This document shows, piece by piece, positions 19,708-32,600 of a stretch of 64,000 nucleotides of DNA. The stretch's first letter is position 1. The number at the start of each line of letters is the position of its first letter. The position numbers were made by a program, and so were the translations under genes. Below the pieces are notes generated by a model. The model ran no database searches. It was given only the letters and a program-made list of their open reading frames with translations, and had not been told where the DNA came from. Source of the DNA: Ciona savignyi (lineage: Eukaryota; Chordata; Ascidiacea; Phlebobranchia; Cionidae); NCBI GenBank assembly GCA_000149265.1, contig CH002812.1:209762-273761 (forward strand). The letters are read 5' to 3'.

Positions 19708-22700
19708 ATGCTGTCGACAAACAGTCTCAGAAATGTGCTTGATGGCCATAAAATATTCGATCAAGACCCAGTTCCACTGGGGTCACCAAACGAGGGTGGC
19801 AGCGAAAAGGTGAAGCAACTGCTGCATATCGATGGTGGGAACCTGTTTGTGTGGAATGAATCCCGAAGTTGCTTGATGACAACCAATCTAAGGTCGTCAT
19901 TAGATGGCAACAAAAGTAATATCCAAGTAAGCCAATGTGTAGGGATGTCCAACTCTAAAATATTTCTTAAAACCAAACTGATTGGATACGAACTTCCTTA
20001 CTTATAAGACTGATGTAATGCAGAAAATAGTGCAGCAAAATCAGTTTTTTAGTAAATCAATGAGATTGATTGTAGATTATCGGTACTTGTTAACAAGCTA
20101 ATTATGGTCTCGTGCTTCAAGCACCACGATAACGTAAACAGTATATTATATTATATCTATTATCTATATTACATTAAGTGATGAAAAAAAATTGGTAGTA
20201 AGGTAGTAGGAAATCTGGCTACTCACACAGACTACTTTCACCAAAAAAATTAAAAATTAAACAATCATTATTTAAATTCAGTTATTTTTGAAAAACGTCT
20301 GAAAATAAGTGAAAATATCCACGTGAGAGCTTATCTGCACTGCATAATAAAAATGATCTTAATTAGGTCATTCAAGCATAAAAGAATTTATTTTTTTGGA
20401 TAATTTAACAAAGAAACACATTTCATGTTTTGTTTAGCGATTTATTGCTTAGTGTTGCGGGCTGATTGACTTTGCGGAAATTTTTTTCCAACACTAGCAA
20501 CACTGTTTTCTATTTTAGACTTTATGCTGCCAGGATGCCCCGCTGTTTGAGGTGAACAAAATAACGTTCAATTGCACAAGTTCCCACCTTGCACTGGTGG
20601 GTACGAGAGGGGTCACTGTGCTTGCATTACCCCGACGCTGGGGTAAGGAGGCAGAATACGAAGGGGGCAAGCCAAAAATCATATGCAGGTGAAACTTTAC
20701 ATTAATGCAAATGTTGATGGGTGCATTGGCCTACACAGTTATTTTAATTAGTATAATCAGTATTAATTTATGGTTATTTTGTGGTTACAAACCCTTTTTG
20801 GCTGTATGACAAGCGAAATACACTTTCAGTTGATTTTTATTTTCAAGAAGAAAACACAAAGCAGGATCTAGATAAAAAACTGGAAAAAAACGGCAAAACG
20901 GCGGTTGTTAAGCTTATGTCTAATTAGTGTCCTGCAGCATTTTTGTTTATTTTTTACAAATATTCCAGGTCATCTCCGGTAGCCGAGCGTTTCTTTATGA
21001 GCAACATCTCCATCCAGCTGATCCAGGCATCCTGGTACCCATCCACCTCCTCCCAGCATCCTCATCTTTGTCTCCTCACATCCGACAACATGCTTCGGAT
21101 CTACAGCGCCACTGCTGACACACAGACCCCCATCCAAACTCACAAACTGAACCAAGTATCCGATATGAACAACACTTCCCTCACAGCCTCAAGGGCATCA
21201 CTTTTATCTATGTAAATACCAACCCTACATAAGTTTTAATTTTATCAATTTCATTGTATGCTTCCTTTGATGAATTAGTCATATGGTCAGGTTTATGGAG
21301 TCCCTAACTGTATATATGTGGGATATGTGGGATATGTGGGATATGGACATCATAACTGTATATATGTGGGATAGTAAGGAATATAACCTATATATGTGTG
21401 GGACCAAATATCTGTATATTTGTGTGTTGTCTTATACCTATATATATATGTGGTGCTTAATAATTCGTATGTATGTTAGGTCTCACCTCACATCTGTGTT
21501 TATGCAAGGTGTTTTACCTTCATATCATGTGTTACTGCCATATGTTTAATGTTGTTATACCTGCCATTATGTCATCAGGTTCTCTATCAGCTCGGTACTT
21601 GGGGAAACTGTTGTCGCATTCGACTTTGCTCCAGTGATCGAACACACACCAAGCACCATATCTAACCTGCGTAGGAAACCAGAGCCGATATCGTTACAAC
21701 CCATCTATCTTCTCCAAGGAAACGGAGATGTCTTACTTCTACTTACATCACTAACAGACAATAAGTACTTTTTTGCATTTTTGTAATGAAAATTTTACAG
21801 CAATAATTGTTGATGTTGTTGCAGTATTTATGTCGTTCTGTTATATATTTTTCTCTTATCCTCCAATGAGCCAATTTTTGTTCACAAAACTTGAGCTATC
21901 TTGGTTTTCCGAAAACGGTTGTTATTAATGCCTTACCTATTGTTGGGCAAGCCGCCTCTGAATATCCTTGATAGTATGCTGGATGCAGCTCTAGAACAGA
22001 AGTTGTCTAGATAGAAATGTCCTTTCGTATACATCATTAGAAAAAAAACTACATAAAAATACCAAAAAATGTCTAATGTCCTTAAATGGAAGAAAGTGTC
22101 CAAAATGACCGTACTTTGTTCTCGTATCGTCTTATCTTTAAAGGATATCTAAGGATTGCTGAAATAGTAATATACTGTGATTTGTTCTGAAAACAGTCCA
22201 AGAAATATCTCATTTCAGATTCAGTCGGGGTATTTTCCACGGTCCACTAATCATGCTCCCACCTGCCGAAGATAACTACGGGGTTGATTCATGTTCCATC
22301 ATCGTCATGGATACCTCGCCCACCACGATCGCCATAGCAACAGCTGCTGGGAAGCTCCACCACTGTGTGGCGCTATGGGTCACCGATGCGGACGACATGT
22401 CCCACAATGGCTCTGACACAGAAGTAAGTGAGAAATTTCTTAATTGTCAGGAATTTTATTTACCAAATGGTCATCAACTTAGTTTTAGATTCCATTAATA
22501 GGTTAAAACACATTGAAGTGTAAGCAGACCTAATTTTTCGGAGGTTATAATCATTTAGAAACTGACATGCCTCCCCAAATTATATCAGTGGTTTATTAAA
22601 ATGAAGGTAGTATAAACGCATTATGGTAGCAGGAAAATCATGCCAACAGTTATTTGAACTGTTAATGTGCATATAGTATAACTTCATGGGTTCAAATCCT

Positions 22701-25700
22701 GCCAGTGGCAGTTTTTACTGCTAATGTCACACCTTACTCTGTATATTAGCTTAGGAAATTCGGTTATTGCTTCAATATACAAAGTCACACTCAGTTTTAT
22801 GCCATTTCTAGCTTACTAATTGTGTTTGTTTTGTAGTCGATTGCTTCATACCGAAGTTCAGTTACGAGCCATCATAAAGGTGACCTCACTCCACCTACAC
22901 TTGTACGTTTACGAAACTGTAGAGCTGGAATTAGATTTGCTTGACGAAGATGTGCCGGAAAACCATCATATTATTTTGCACAAAGGTAAACTTGAATTGA
23001 CGATGACATTGTACACTATACAGTTTTAATGCATGCTTGTGTCATTATCATTTACCCTGTTTATTAATTATGTTTAATTTCATTTTTTTACCCTCTAATT
23101 CATAGTTTTATTTTTAAATTAAAAAGTTGCTGTAGTGTCTAATATACAGTGTGCTTTTTCAAATAATGCAAGGCATCAATGCATTATAATAAAGGTTAAA
23201 CATGATTTTTCTGCAGACTCAACATTGCTGACTCGCTACCACTGCTCTACTTCCGTCGGCGTTCACTCTGTCGCCCTCCCGTGGTTGAACAAAATGGATG
23301 CATTTATCAGAGCTGTGGAAGATGACAGAGACCATCTTGGTGACCTCGCACATGTGAGTTGTGTTTCTGTGGAAAATCCATTGCCGACTTTGTTTAATCA
23401 GTGTGTTATCAAAGCAGAATTTTAGATGTTGAATGTCTCCTGGGAGTTATTGGTATTTTTATGAGCCACATTTTGTCATCACTTTGCTCCTTTTTTGTAT
23501 TCCAAAAGTAAAATGTGTTTCAGAGTATTATTTGCAAAAAAGTCTGCTAAACTGTACATTGCTCTGAATTAAAAAGTTTATAAATGTAGCTTACAATGGT
23601 AGAGTTACAGTTTCTGTTTTTTACAGTAACTATTTTCTTTTTTTCAATCGCGAAACCATTTCTTGATTTTGCTAGTGGTTAACTAAAAATAAATGGCAAC
23701 TAGGTAACTTTTAACTAGTCGATATTAACTTTAACTAGTTATGTTAACTTTAACTAGTGATATTTAAAAAGTCAACAGCTGTGCTGTAGTGTAACTATAT
23801 ATGCTCACACTCATAATGATTTTATAATTTTGTTTCTCAAAGGATGACCCGTGTATAGTGGAGCATGTACTGTGCACTAAACCTACTTTGTCCGCCTCCC
23901 CGTGCCCAATAATTGGGATCACCATAGCAACCGACGCCATATTTGGACCCACTTTGCTATGTCTGATGGCAGACAACCATTGCACCACTGTCCCACTGCT
24001 GTAAGTTCTTTGCACCATTGCTTAAAAATAGTCAAATGTTCTTTTTTCTGCTATATCCTCCCATCCATACTAAGCATATTTATCTCTGACAGATAACATT
24101 TAGGATAACATAAAGCAAAATTCTACCTACCAATTGTGATAGCTGTATAGATACAAAAATCTTTTAGGCAAAAACTGTTTTGGTATTCTTAGCTGAGAGT
24201 CCATTTTTATTCAGTTTTCTGGTAGCAAAACTGACTGGTAGTTGTATAAATTAATAAAAAGTTTGAGGTTGGCATATACTTTCCAACCATTGAGAAATCT
24301 TTGTATCACCAAAATAATATATCTATTGGATTTTCATTTTTTATCCCTGTAAATGAAAAAATGCAAGCAGGATTACCACATCAGATTACCTCATGCCAAA
24401 CATTGGGTTACTAGAGCTATTGCAGTGTGTTGTATATTGCACAAATGTTACAGTTTCTCACTCTATCCGCTAGTGAATTAACTGGGTTCAAGTTTATGTC
24501 GTAAAAAAAACAATATTAGTTTTCATCCATAAAAGCATATCTCCAAGCACTTTTTTATTTTGTTTCTCCAATACCTTGCAACAAATATAATCCACAATAT
24601 TTGTATATCCGCAGAAACACCTTTGTTCCAACTTCACCCCCATTATTAAGCGAGACTGGTGACAACACCATCACTGCCCCACCCCCAGTACCAACCCAAG
24701 AACCCAGCTTTACGGAGCACATAAAATCGATATTAAAACGCGACGTTTCACAACCTATTATCAGGTGGGGGTTTTAAAAACATTTTAGGTTTCCCTTCGA
24801 ACAGAATTAAATGTTTGCTTTGTCCGAGTGGTTAACAGCTTGCTTTGCATTCCTAACCTGATTCCTTACACCTTATATTTAATTCCTAATCCTGAAATTC
24901 TAATCAGTGCTGACTACTATTTCACCAAAAGCTAGAATAAGACTACTTCTGTTAAGTACACTCAACAGGGCCACATGCATATAGGTTTATGGACAGGACT
25001 TAACAAAAAAGCTGGAAATGAAGTTATTACCCAACTTTAATATCCAAACTATGTGAGCTTTATTAAACAACCATTAGAAATCCTTTAAAAGTTTATGTTT
25101 CCTGTAAATAATGCTCATTTTGTTGGTTTCCTGAAAATGTGGTACAGAAAAAAAGGTTTAAAACCAAATAATTTTTTAAAATACTATTCGAATTAACCTA
25201 AGCCTTTAACACAGTGGTTCTCAAACTTTTTAGAGTTGGGACCCACTATTAATTACCACAATTTATGGCGACCCACTTAACTTTATATAATATAGTTGTT
25301 GTAACATGTGTGAGAGACGAAAGGTTCAATGACCTGAGGTCAGGTGAAGATCACGCCACGATTCAAGATTGTGTGATGTCACAATTATGATAATTTCCCC
25401 TTGATTTTTGTATAGGAAATAGCCAGTACAGTGGAACCCCGCTTACCTGACCACCTATGGGACCGTAATCAAGCGGTCGCGTTAGCGGGGTGGTCGAGTT
25501 AGTGAATTTTGCTTTAAAGCAAGTTGTCGTCATATGCAGTCTTTTTACTAAATTTTAACTAAATGCCATTATTTTAGACAACTGTTAGTTATGAAATTTA
25601 TCTTATAAAATTCAGTTCTTTTAGCCACAATTTTCTTTGTGTGTGCGTACGCTCTCATGTAAACCTATTGTTTTGACCACAAAAGAAATTTAAACTTATT

Positions 25701-27968
25701 ATTTTGGTGACAAAAGCACATTATTGAGCACGTGTGGTCGCTTTAGCGAAGTTAAATTTGAAGTTATGGACCAAAAAATGGCATTCCTGGTCTGGAAACC
25801 GGGGTGGTCGCGTTATTGGAACAGAATGCAATGCATTGCCATAGTAAATTATTTGGGACCGCAATAAAGTGGTCCTGATAATGAGGTGGTCGTGTTATCG
25901 AGGTGGTCGTCAAGCGGGGTTCCACTGTATATAGTTAATCGGAGCTTTCTATAACTTTTCACAACCCATCAAAATTCCTTTCGCGACCCACCGGTGGGTC
26001 GCGACCCATAGTTTGAGAAACGCTGCTTTAACAGAACATTTTATTAAAATGTAATAAAAATCTCAGATCCGGCAGCAGCCGTGAATCAACGAGTGAGCGA
26101 GAGCGCCTACAAGTGGTGACGAGAGCCACGCAAGTGCTTCGAGACGAATACATGTTGAAGCAGAAGTTAGCTCGTAACGCTATAACCAAGCGAGTGAACT
26201 TGCTGTCTGATCTGAAGCTGAACCAACTGGACGAGCTACACAGACTGGGAGATATGAAGTAAGGAAATTTACTATTCGAAGGCTTAGTCCATTGCAGTAT
26301 AAATTGAGGGGATTTTTAAATCTTTTATTATCAGACTTACTAAAAATCTTTTTTTTAACCAGAGAAGTGCTGACGGACAATGCGGAAAAGATAGCGAATG
26401 ATTATGAAGATTGCAAAGAGAGACAGGAATCACTGATGATAAGGTTGGAGGATGTTCTAAAGAGGACTCGTGATCGCGATCCGGTTTTATCCAAGGTTGG
26501 GCAGGATTTTCTTCTTTTTTACTAAGGTCCTTTTTTTCCTGTGAAGGATATTACTGCAGGGTTATATTTGATGTTTTAAAGATAATTTGGTTTATTATGG
26601 TCACCAGGACAATTAAGAATGGAGAATATGACGTTAAACCAGAAATAACACATTGGTTTACTTTTGTTTGTTCCTTAATGTTTTATTCTCAATACATTTG
26701 TGTCTATAGATATAGATATAGACCAGGGGTGAGCAACCTGTGGCTCCGTAAATGTTAAGACTCTTTCATCCTTCTGACGCAGCTCTCATTAACTTGCTAC
26801 TGTAGCGAATGCTTAAAAATTTATGATCCATTCATATGTAAAACAAAAAAGAACGCTTGCGTTTTCACCTCAAACAGTGTTGTTTTTCCTTTTTCTGTAA
26901 AAATATTATTAGTTTTGGGACTCCCAGTGATTTTTGTTTTGTAAAATATAAGTTAAAATGGCTCTGTAAGTGCAAAAGGTTGCCGACCCCTGATATAGAC
27001 CAAAGCACAAAGAACAATAAAAAAATGTTTAGAATACAATTGAGAAATAATGTGTCTACCCTCGAGTACAGACCGAAGAGTGTTGTATTTAAAAACAGTT
27101 CCCACTTAAAATGACTTATATTTTGGCAGTCGGAAGTGGCAATGAATAAGGAACTCAGAGCGATGAAAGAGAAGCTTTGGCAGCTCGACAACAGAATAAA
27201 ACAGTTGAAAATCAAGCAGGAGTACCAAGCGGATAAATTGACGTCTGATCATCGAAAAACTGGCTCCGTTTCGTCTTCTTCGCTCCATCGGGAAAAGCTG
27301 AAGCAGATTTTATTGGAAGAGTAAGTTTGGGTGAATTATATCAAAACCAATTGAGTGAATAATGATGGCTAAGTAGATTAATGGGTTATTAATTTTTCAG
27401 CAGAAGGGTTGTGGGATCAAATGTAGTCACGAGCTAGTCGTTCTCCTTGAGCTATTTACTTTGCAGACAAACCATTGTTACGGCTTTGGCCAATGGGATC
27501 GAGCACAAGTTATCCAAAAAGTAGAATAATATTTAGTATGCAGTTATGTATATTCGTATATTATCCAAACCAATTCAATGAACGTTATCGGCTAAATATC
27601 TTAATGGGTTGGTGTATTGCCCCCAGCAAAAATGTAGTGGAATTGACACTGGTCGTTTGGGGCAATAATGCATTTGCCTAGGCCCCAGACCTAGGGGATT
27701 AATTATTTGCAATACTGCACCCATATCTCCATTGTATGGAGCACTATGCACGGTAACCCGACAGTGGGAGTGTGATATTGAGACAATTGTCAGTCTTATA
27801 ATGCCCGTTGTTAATGTGGTTTCCCACATCTGGCTACAACAAAAGTATCAATCGCCATAAGTAATTTTCTTAAGAAATGATATATTTATATTGTTCCTTT
27901 ACAGAGGTGAAAAGATCCACGAATTAATAAAGAAACTGAACAATCTGAACGCACAAGCAGGCTTATGA
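19708..27968 (+). CDS. NUP88: Nucleoporin NUP88 (13 exons, complete)
   Basis: Exons: 19708-19926, 20519-20688, 20969-21211, 21579-21764, 22219-22423, 22862-22985, 23217-23353, 23843-24000, 24615-24764, 26067-26258, 26363-26495, 27130-27320, 27905-27968 (TGA). They total 2172 nt (723 aa); human NUP88 is about 741 aa. The N-terminal two thirds match the NUP88 beta-propeller ('LPRRWGKEAEYEGGK', 'LTSDNMLRIYS', 'GPLIMLPPAEDNYG', 'RYHCSTSVGVHSVALPW'). Residues from about 531 form the C-terminal coiled coil that pairs with NUP214 and NUP62 on the cytoplasmic face of the nuclear pore, where the complex acts in export. The exon 6 acceptor (22860-22861) was chosen because it keeps phase. An acceptor at 22836 would need a different donor. 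Introns 9 and 11 contain transposons. AATAAA is at about 28196. The structure is well supported; single junctions could shift by a few codons. Confidence 0.93.
21308..21440. repeat. GTGGGATAT-type minisatellite in NUP88 intron 3
   Basis: The unit 'tgtgggata' is repeated head to tail at about 21318-21346. The flanking 'ctgtatatatgtgggata' phrase occurs twice (about 21308 and 21355), and related 'tatatgtgtggga' phrases continue to about 21440. Confidence 0.75.
24316..24450 (-). repeat. Diverged tRNA-like SINE fragment, inverted
   Basis: It lies in NUP88 intron 8. Recognisable blocks are 'tttttatccctgtaaatgaa', 'gattacctcatgcc' and 'gagctattgcagtgtgttg', in the order expected for an inverted copy. 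Confidence 0.55.
25212..26025. mobile_element. hAT-type non-autonomous transposon with 8-bp target duplication
   Basis: The ends are 'cagtggttctcaaac' and its imperfect inverse 'gtttgagaaacgctg', a hAT (Charlie-like) terminal signature. The 8-bp sequence 'ctttaaca' flanks it at 25204-25211 and 26026-26033. A perfect 22-bp palindrome lies near the right end (25982-26003). There is no transposase ORF. A second, unrelated element is nested inside at 25429-25927. Without that insert and its duplicated TA, the host element is 313 bp. It sits in NUP88 intron 9 and ends 41 bp before exon 10. Confidence 0.93.
25429..25927. mobile_element. pogo/Tigger-like MITE nested in the hAT element
   Basis: 499 bp, with perfect 16-bp terminal inverted repeats ('cagtggaaccccgctt' and its reverse complement at 25912-25927). 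TA flanks both sides (25427-25428, 25928-25929). The unfilled hAT copy at 39481 reads straight through this point with a single TA, which confirms the boundaries. 'ggtggtcg' recurs near both ends, as expected for subterminal transposase-binding repeats. There is no coding capacity. The TA target and the CAGTGGAACC-type ends point to the pogo/Tigger branch of Tc1/mariner. Confidence 0.93.
26724..26992. mobile_element. Second hAT-type MITE family in NUP88 intron 11
   Basis: 269 bp between the ends 'caggggtgagcaacctg' and 'aggttgccgacccctg', which are imperfect inverted repeats of hAT type. A perfect 8-bp duplication, 'atatagac', flanks it (26716-26723 and 26993-27000). There is no coding capacity. 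It differs from the element at 25212 and has no second copy in this window. Confidence 0.9.
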
Positions 27969-29614
27969 TCGGAAAATGCTTCTTACAAGTTTCAACTTTC
28001 CGTTCAGCAGCATTTGCAAAACTGAAAAGCCTACTTATGTTATCTGTATCTTTTCCATGTTCAACATGTTTGAAACTGTTGATAATAACAAAGCTTCAAA
28101 AGGCAAAATAACGAAAATGAAGTATCTTTTTTATTACATTTCACAAAGCTAGTTATTATCAAAATCAAAACTGCCATTTTTAGTTTGGTGTAAAATAATA
28201 AACCAATGCAAGACGTAGCTTGTCGGTTGTGTTCTTGGGCATGGGAGGCACTTAACGGACACTTTCCGAACCCAGCAGATTAATGGGATCTACTCATTTG
28301 TTGGTCTGAATCCAACACAACACACTTCAATAGCTCAGGTAACCCCACGGTGGGCTCGAGGTGATCTGGCGTTTGGCAGTGTGTTAACCCCCTTGGTTTT
28401 CCCACTCACGGGGATAAACAGGAATATCTTAATATATAGGGTTAGTTTTAGTAACTCTGCGATGGGTGAGGGGGTAAATGAGGATGTCCATTCACTTGCA
28501 TGGCTGAATTCCCATAACAAGTTTCCAAATTAAAGAAACCAGGCCTTTATTAAATTTCCGGATTTCTTTGATATTCCTCTGTGGAGAATATAATTTAGGG
28601 TAAACAGTTATTTACAGTGTAAATATATCGGACAATAAAGATAAAGTCAACCGTAGGGGATAATTGCAAAATTTGGGTTGTTTCGGAAATTCCTCGGGTG
28701 CCATACTTAAAACAATGGTTCATGTATATCTTTTTCATGTGTGGTACAGTACGCGCAGTTAACATAATGCAAGGCCTTTTATTTTAATGTCATGCTAAGA
28801 AAGGGCCGAACATTCAAGCTCATCCTTTTAAAATGCCGCAAGACCGTGACCGTATATTTCGTAAATTGATTGGATTACATTTTTTTAATTAGGTGCTCGA
28901 CTATTGTTTTGTCATTTTTTCCTTTGGCTCACGAGAATAAAAAAAAGATACTTCTCTGCTATATTTTAAAAGTGTGTTTGTTTTATTTTTGTTTAAACCA
29001 GGAAACACAAAAAAATAACATATCTTAATGTGTTTGCATATCAATATATATATATGTAATGGCGTAAAAGTATTCCGGCCGAGTCAAGCTAACGATGTAC
29101 TTTGTTTGCCAGGCAACGGATGTCGGCACTACTCAAATACACATCAACCTTTTTTAATCGCTAAACTGTTTTAGTGTATAGTTAACTTTCGTTACAACTT
29201 TGCAAGTTTACTCTTTCTCGGTGCATTCTACGGTCGGCCGGAAGATGTCCGAAAAGAAGCCATCAGATTATTCCGTTGTGTACTAGGCTACAGCAAGGCT
29301 CTTCACGAATGTTGCCTAAACCCAGCTTTAGTGGTTTATTAAAAAATGTAACAACGATTTTATCGTATTTCACACAGCGCAATAGGTCCGGTAACCCGAA
29401 TGTTTATTGACGAAGAATCATTACACTATCTACTTGCGTTTTTCAAACACTAACGAACTATAAACATGGGTAGAATATATCGCCGCACGGTAGTTTCTTC
29501 TATATTACTTCCTAGGGCCTAGTAAATTATTATATATACATATTTTAGTTGTTTTGTTTTATCTCTATGTGATTTTTAATTCTTACACCAAGGAATGTAC
29601 TTTGAAAGATTAAC
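27969..29614. other. Intergenic region between NUP88 and CLCA
   Basis: AATAAA at about 28196 probably ends NUP88. A SINE copy occupies 28208-28440. The rest is AT-rich and includes a short (AT)n run at about 29044-29056. A decayed SINE-like stretch is visible around 29290-29400. No exon is supported on either strand. The CLCA promoter presumably lies in the last few hundred bases, but no core motif is clear. Confidence 0.5.
28208..28440 (+). repeat. tRNA-like SINE copy lacking the 5' tRNA part
   Basis: It starts at the 'acgtagcttgtcggttgtgt' block and continues through the body to 'cacggggataaacaggaata'. The A/B-box head is absent, so it is 5'-truncated. Confidence 0.78.
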
Positions 29615-32600
29615 ATGTTAAGAATCGGATTATTCGTCGTTTTTCTAACTTGTTCTTGTATAACTGCGTCTAATATTGTTTTAAATGACAACGCGTATTC
29701 AGGAATCGTAATTGCAATCAACCCAGCAGTTCCAGAAGACCTGTACTTGATCTCAGCTATTCAGGTAAATTTATTCGTGGCGATTCTCTCTGTGTCCACA
29801 AACGGACTTCAACGGTCTATGGAGTTACATACATTACTACGGCAATTATTTATAATCACGTACGGAAAGTCATTACAGTTTCAGTTGGTAAAATGTAGCC
29901 AATTTGGCAACTTGTGTTACCTGTTTAACTTCGTTTTAAATTTTCTTTTTGACAATGTTGTTTCCAATCGAAGTCTAAATCAACGCGTATAACAAGTATG
30001 TTACCAGAAACATATTTTATATATATTGTATGAAAATTGTTGAAGTGCGTGATAACTTTGATGATTTCCCTTTTATTTATTGTTATTAATTAGGACGTCC
30101 GGCAATTGGGGAGTTAAGTTTAACTGCCCAGGTATGTTTCTCATCATGTAATTGATCCGCGCTGGTCTTCTATAACGATGGAGCGAAAAATATAATTATA
30201 AAGCTATAACAACTTGCTGCATGACTTAAGTGTGCTAGCATAACTAAATATTAAAAATATTTAAAAAATACAGCAAGCTCACCCAAATAAGACGTGACAA
30301 AATAAGACAGTGACCGAAAACTGGTCACAGATATCACAACGAATATACAAATGCAAAGTGTTTTTGTAGTTGGTTGAGTAATATACGAGAAGTATAACCA
30401 TGTTTTCTTCGTGGTTATTTCTCTTTCATTTAACTTCAAAATATCATCATATTATAGAATAGTCGTTAGCTGGTCGGTTATGTCCTATCGTGCGATGTTT
30501 ACAAATTGAGAAAAAAGCACAGAAGATATAAAGAAAACGGTTTTGCACTGAGTTAATCTACGTTTAAAATACTCTGGTACAATCTAACGTTGCACTTAGC
30601 TATGTTTTTTAAAATTTTCTGTATGATTCGTTAGCGTTAATATTCGGTCACACAAATGACTTAAAAACGTTGCCATGATAACTTAAACAAAACGTACCAA
30701 CACCCCAACAATTGGAAATTGTATTAAAAAAGGGCAATTTCAATGAAAAACTTAACGTTGCTAAGCGACATTTACGTATATGTACAACTAATACAAATGC
30801 GTGACAAAACACGCCTGTTTGCACATCTAATAGGCTATTGCTGGCTATGCAACGTAAATGTTTATTGTATAAGTCGGGTTTTCAGAATGCGAGAAGCAAT
30901 CCAAATTACTTTATCATGAACAATCCGAATTACTTCAACCATTACAACAACCTTTATTAACTACAACATAACAGCCGACGAATTGTTATTCAAGGTTTCC
31001 CTTTTGGTTTTTTTTGTTCTTGTTTCGGTAATAAAGAAAGTAGAAATGTTAAAAAAGTAGCAGAAAAAAAACGACAAACGAACAGTGGGTGAAACACGTT
31101 AGATATATGACCATGGTATGTTGTATGAAACAACGGAGAAGTTGGCGTTTAACCTGACATTTAAAAGAGCGCAATTTGTAATTAATTAGTTTAATGCTTC
31201 AAGACTTGAACAAATTGATATAGGAAAAGCAAGGCCCAGAACTGCGGGGGATCTTTTACAATCTTGATATATGACTATCAAAAAAACAAACACAACAAAA
31301 ATCGATTTACCTCAGAAATGAACTTCTGACCTGGTTTCACATTGCGTGGAAACAACAGTCAGAGCGATGCACCGATACCATTTTCTCGGTCAACAAAGCC
31401 CAACGCGGTAGCGATACCACTTTCTCGGTGGAAAGTTTGGTGTACCCAGGACCAGATGCTTCACATGTTCAAAGTGCCGTTTTTATATATAGTAATGTTT
31501 ATTCGAGGTTTGGAAAAAACAAGAGGTGGATATAGCAAAGCAAATTGTTAGATAACATGATTTCGCCAGGTTATCGGAGCTATTGGAGTGTGTTTGATAT
31601 GATATGTCAATGCCACAGGTATTTTTTTACCTATTTAATCCTGAATAAAAAAACTGCCGTTAACTGCCATGTGCAAGGACACAATCGGCTTGTAAGGATA
31701 GGATATGATATTTATGTTTTCCCCTGAGTGAAAAGTTATCACACCTCCAATCACTAGATAGCAACACGCCCACTGTCGTATTACCGCAGGTATTGCGGTT
31801 TGTTGCGTAAGATCGTTACCCTTTCTTTAATTTTAGTAGAGTTCACCAACCCCGCGTCTTGGTGCAATGTCCGCTAAGTGCCTTGCCCGAAGAACCAACC
31901 GACTATCTTTTTGGTGTGTTTTGTTGCTTTGATTGCAATAAAAGTTAGCTCATGCACCAAAGTGAGAACGTGGATATTGGTAAAAAAAAGTTTAGTCGTG
32001 CGTATGAAATCACGTGTTGGAGATTTTGCAAATATAATTTATTATTTGTTGTTACGTTCAGGACGCATGGACTGAAGCATCCAGCGATCTATACACAGCA
32101 ACTAAGCGAAGGGCATTTTACCACGAAATAACTATTCTTATACCGAAAACATGGAGCAAACAGAACTATTATGACCGCGCTGGGAGCGAAAGTTATGAAA
32201 TGGTAAACGGAATCAGCAGCTTATTATCTACAATTGTTATATGTATACCTATAGTTTGTATACACCAAAAAACATTCACTTTATAACATGATGTTGTGAC
32301 ATTCAATGTGTGGGTAATAATAGATCTTCAGCCAATTTATACCATAAAAGAATACGATTTCGATTGTGTGTATTTAAAAAAATTAAAATGTGTACCAGGC
32401 GGATGTTCTGGTAGCCCAGGCGAACCCTGCGTACCAAGACACCCCGTATACATTACAATACGGAAAATGTGGGGAGCCAGCGAGTTACATCCATTTGACT
32501 CCAGACTATCTTAGAAATGCTTCCTTCGTTCAAGATTTCGGTCCAAGAGGTAAAGGCTTGTTTTCGTAAATTTAAAATATCATTCTGACATGTGGTTGTT

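Noticed and set aside
22622..22700. tRNA-like A-box ('tggtagcagg') and perfect B-box ('ggttcaaatcc') in NUP88 intron 5
   Set aside because: I could not form acceptor and anticodon stems. At most it is a tRNA-derived relic.
22837..22861. Alternative 5' boundary of NUP88 exon 6 at the TTGTAG acceptor
   Set aside because: It breaks the reading frame with the exon 5 donor. The acceptor 25 nt downstream keeps frame and homology.
24830..24880. 'tgtccgagtggttaacagct' resembling the 5' half of a Ser/Leu tRNA
   Set aside because: No matching T-arm or acceptor stem downstream; probably a decayed SINE head.
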